Source: Atriophallophorus winterbourni
Lineage: Eukaryota; Platyhelminthes; Trematoda; Plagiorchiida; Microphallidae
NCBI GenBank assembly: GCA_013407085.1
Contig: JACCGJ010010234.1
Coordinates: 8,195-72,194, forward strand
Reading direction: 5' to 3'
DNA length: 64,000 bases
Below, piece by piece: positions 62,201 to 64,000 of the stretch. Under the pieces are notes generated by a model that saw nothing but the letters and a program-made list of their open reading frames with translations, did no database searches and was not told the origin of the DNA. Position 1 is the stretch's first letter; the number at the start of each line of letters is the position of its first letter. A program made the position numbers and the translations under genes.

Positions 62201-64000
62201 TCATCGAGTTTGGAAGCGAAAACCTCAACAGATTCTAATCGTTTGATTTCTTCAGGCAAATAGTTCTAAGTGAAACAAATTCTTACCGAGAAAAAATTAC
62301 GACGAATATCCAATCGAGAATGCGGAATGCCTTTGAATGTGTTCGTGTTCGAGTGAGGTCATTGGGCTTTAGCACGTGTTTAAGGGGATGGTTTACAGAA
62401 TGCAGGATTTTGAAGGCCAACATAAGATCACTACGTATCCGCCGTTGGGTAAAATCGTGTAGGTTCAGTTTTAGCATTCGCTCTGTGAAAGGCAAATTTC
62501 TATACCGGGAAACCAACTTTGTAGCACGAGTAGTTTGATATCCTTCCTCAGCCATGGTACCCAGGCTTGGATGGAATATTCCATAACAGGACGTATATAC
62601 GTGTTAATTACCCGGGGTAGGGTTTTGGGCGTAAAAATCCGGAATATTCTTTTGAGAAGACTCAAGATACGGCAAGCTTTATTGTACACCGTCTGGCAAT
62701 GATGTCCAGGCTTAAGGTTAAACGAAACCCATATACCGAGATCTTTTTCTGCGGTGGTCCAGACGAGATCTTGCGTGCCAAACTGATACGTGTGGTGTAG
62801 AGATTTTCCAAGCTGCAGCATTTTACATTTCGCAGGGTTAAATGGTAACTCATTTAACTGGGACCAACGAAATAAGGTGCACAGATCCGGTTGTAATACC
62901 CTACAGTCATTAACAGACCTGACACGTTTCCATATTTTAATATCATCGGCAAATAGTATCAAGTTGCATCAAATATCCTCTACTATATCGTTCATATACA
63001 CAAATCATGCATTAATTTATCATTAGCAAACTACATGTTCCTGGTTCACTATTTTAAACTCGCGTAAATTCTAGAAAGTTCAAAGTAAACTTCAAACGGA
63101 TTCGCGTCATTATTAAGGATCATTCTGCTGGATTCCATTCCCCAATCACGGGATTGGTGAGACATTGTCAGGTTAGTCAGCAAAAATATTACAACCAGTA
63201 AGTTGATCATTTCCACCGTCTTGTGCGCTTGACTGCGTATTACTCTGTCATTCTGTATTTAAACATTGATGTTCTTTGCTAACTTTATTTAGCAGTTGCT
63301 TACAAGTAAAACTTTGTTAAAAATATAAAAAGAGATACTACATAGTAAATGTGCAAGGCTCAAGTAAAGGAAGTTGTAATTTAGCTGAGTGACTGCGAGA
63401 GTAGCTATTTTGGATTGAATTCTCAAGTGAATGGTTCGGTGTGTAATTATCGTATGGAAGTTTTCCGATTGGAAAATGCTTTAGAATCTTCGTCTATTAT
63501 ACTCATTACCTCAAGTGCGCTCGAGAAAATGACCTGAAAATCCAAGTTGATTTTAAAGTTCGAATATACATTCTGGACGTTGTCCACGTCAAGATTGTTT
63601 GCTTGGTTTGATATGATGCTTGAAAGCACTTGCCAATTTAAAACACTGTCTCCTGGTAACTTTACGTCAATTATCATTCAAACAGAAATTTAAAGGCGCA
63701 AACATTCGACACTATCCGCGCACAATGATTGATATCGTCAGCAAAGTAAGCTAGAAAAATCATAAGGGAACGTTTACAGCATAATTTCGCTCTACTCATG
63801 AAAATAAAACGTTATTTGGGTCGTTACCTGAAAGTTTTTATTAGCTTGAATCAGTATATTTTGAATATCGAATGTATATGTCCAAGTATTGATTTTTCGT
63901 TTACAAAAAACCTGCATACTGAAAATATGACTAGGTTAAAGCTATAAGATGGGTCTTTATACAAATATAGATTTACTAAACACACCTTACTGTATAAACG
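50285..64000 (+). CDS. CPED1: CPED1-like membrane-anchored PC-esterase (3' end beyond window)
   Basis: Nine exons join in phase: 50285-50389, 51176-51310, 51507-51659, 55119-55322, 56708-56816, 57482-57648, 59339-59550, 61087-61185 and 63075-63171, giving 427 codons so far. Residues 1-35 form a type II signal anchor (MEYFSRRSRK, then a hydrophobic segment at about 11-28, then KYRKRH). Next comes a region like the N-terminal part of CPED1 (SYETIVIKISCK, MVYMNFSGEV), a cadherin-like segment (132-199), the cysteine block WIVPCEDCRATSACKW (240-255), and the SGNH/PC-esterase core: LIFVGDST with nucleophile Ser298, VRFAYFPSYW, IAIIFIGGAQWL (369-380) and IRVIIKDHSAGFH (404-416). PC-esterases are predicted to act on glycan or glycoprotein acyl groups in the secretory pathway; the substrate is unknown. 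The Asp-His end of the catalytic site lies outside the window. The donor after 51659 (GTTTAC) is weak. It is shorter at the N-terminus than vertebrate CPED1. NXPE-type relatives are a less likely alternative. Confidence 0.78.
52455..52590. repeat. Purine-rich AGAGAAACAAA-type low-complexity tract
   Basis: Variants of AGAGAAACAAA and GTTTACAGTAAGA repeat irregularly over about 135 bp on the plus strand, in the large intron of the CPED1-like gene. The open frames across it are compositional only. Confidence 0.8.
53219..53302 (+). CDS. Candidate extra exon of the CPED1-like gene
   Basis: 28 open codons (FNFADRFSNLRFTTIAYFLH, then EIIGVSCE) between CAG and GTGAGA, phase 0 on both sides, so it can be included or skipped without changing the frame of the flanking exons at 51507-51659 and 55119-55322. 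The residues weakly resemble a CPED1 segment in the same position. The upstream pyrimidine tract is poor. Confidence 0.35.
54700..55050 (+). repeat. Two tandem copies of the R3 repeat, about 220-bp period
   Basis: GTGATGGAAATGCATGCAAA starts at about 54706 and again at about 54926. Each copy continues with a GTTCATGGTTATG- or GCTCACGAGCATGGG-type block and a CTTATCC/CTCATCC-AAA block. Relatives lie at 40390-40645 and, as a 46-bp piece, at 44088. Intronic. Confidence 0.65.
57393..57482 (+). promoter_or_regulatory. Duplicated 3' splice acceptor of CPED1-like exon 6
   Basis: A roughly 30-bp acceptor region (GCATTTTATCCTCTTATTTG, then AAACAAG) ends at 57421 and recurs almost unchanged (GCATTTCATCC..) ending at 57481, exactly 60 bp later. 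The stretch between is open in the exon frame, so either site keeps the frame; use of the first would add 20 residues. Confidence 0.6.
58870..59165 (-). mobile_element. CR1-like 3' end fragment, same subfamily as 1-595
   Basis: The 3' UTR and the last coding bases match the minus complement of about 310-595 nearly base for base (the CCGGGCCAAATTCAGGGTTT and TTGAAAACATC blocks). The tail has TTGATTATTGATTCTTG-type repeats at about 58865-58895. It lies in the intron before CPED1-like exon 7, antisense. Confidence 0.75.
59622..59851. mobile_element. Possible hAT-like MITE
   Basis: The left end reads CAGTTTCTCAACCAGGGGT, a hAT-type terminal repeat. The right end in reverse complement reads CAGTATTTCCCAACATCATT and then CCCC. 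I could not match an 8-bp target duplication, so the assignment is tentative. Intronic. Confidence 0.4.
62040..62995 (-). mobile_element. CR1-like 3' part in CPED1-like intron 8
   Basis: The minus strand opens at the catalytic box (ILFADDIKIWKRVRSVNDCR), then LVWTTAEKDLGIWVSFNLKP, SLLKRIFRIFTPKTLPRVIN, EYSIQAWVPWLRKDIKLL, a frameshift near 62540, and ERMLKLNLHDFTQRRIRSDL. The 3' UTR runs to about 62040. It is truncated at the 5' side exactly in the palm domain. Confidence 0.82.
63172..64000. other. Intron of the CPED1-like gene; next exon not found
   Basis: No plus-strand segment matching the remaining PC-esterase C-terminus is visible. A minus-strand frame at 63447-63677 (VKLPGDSVLNWQVLSSIISN) has a protein-like composition but no recognised family. 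Confidence 0.4.

Noticed and set aside
63447..63677. 76-codon minus frame with protein-like composition
   Set aside because: No family recognised and no convincing acceptor; noted but not called as a gene.
1..64000. CRISPR arrays, operons, tRNA or rRNA genes
   Set aside because: No regularly spaced repeats, no polycistronic layout and no tRNA B-box context were seen; the window is eukaryotic.

Overview
This is a eukaryotic window of about 38% GC, most likely from a digenean trematode and probably schistosome-like. Three things point there: the fluke-type mix of CR1-like, RTE-like and CsRn1-clade Ty3/Gypsy retroelements; a proteasome Rpn10 gene whose first two introns are only 33 and 28 nt while later ones run to kilobases (tiny 5' introns are a known schistosome trait); and two multi-exon host genes embedded in old repeats. 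The species cannot be fixed from the sequence alone.

Layout. 1-5.3 kb: two CR1-like elements, then unassigned sequence. 5.3-14.2 kb: an RTE-like relic followed by PSMD4/Rpn10 on the minus strand (five exons, 399 codons), whose introns carry an RTE 3' end, a piggyBac-like MITE, head-to-head RTE 5' ends and about six copies of a SINE-like repeat (called S1 here). 14.3-18.8 kb: a nearly full-length but decayed CR1/L2-like element whose 3' end lies about 54 bp upstream of the PSMD4 start codon. 20-27 kb: further CR1 fragments and one possible minus-strand terminal exon of an unrecognised gene. 26.8-30.0 kb: an LTR retrotransposon bounded by a 4-bp target duplication, internally deleted so that Gag is fused to integrase remnants. 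30.8-38.6 kb: a four-level nest in which a CR1 element is split by a pogo/Tigger-like DNA transposon, itself split by another non-LTR element, itself split by a CR1 3' end. 39.5-46.3 kb: CR1 copies interrupted by an RTE 3' end, by a second deleted LTR element (which itself carries a 161-bp insertion) and by a 46-bp insertion. 47.8 kb: a hairpin with 51-bp arms. 50.3-63.2 kb and beyond: a plus-strand gene for a membrane-anchored CPED1/PC-esterase-like protein, nine phase-compatible exons, 3' end outside the window.

The host genes are unrelated. Rpn10 is a 26S proteasome ubiquitin receptor. The CPED1-like protein is a predicted type II membrane or secretory-pathway SGNH/PC-esterase. No working operon, virus, CRISPR array, tRNA or rRNA was found. 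All transposable elements look dead as autonomous units (stops, frameshifts, truncations), but several retain exact target-site duplications, so insertion order can be read directly. Boundaries without a target-site duplication are approximate, and all exon models are sequence-only predictions.
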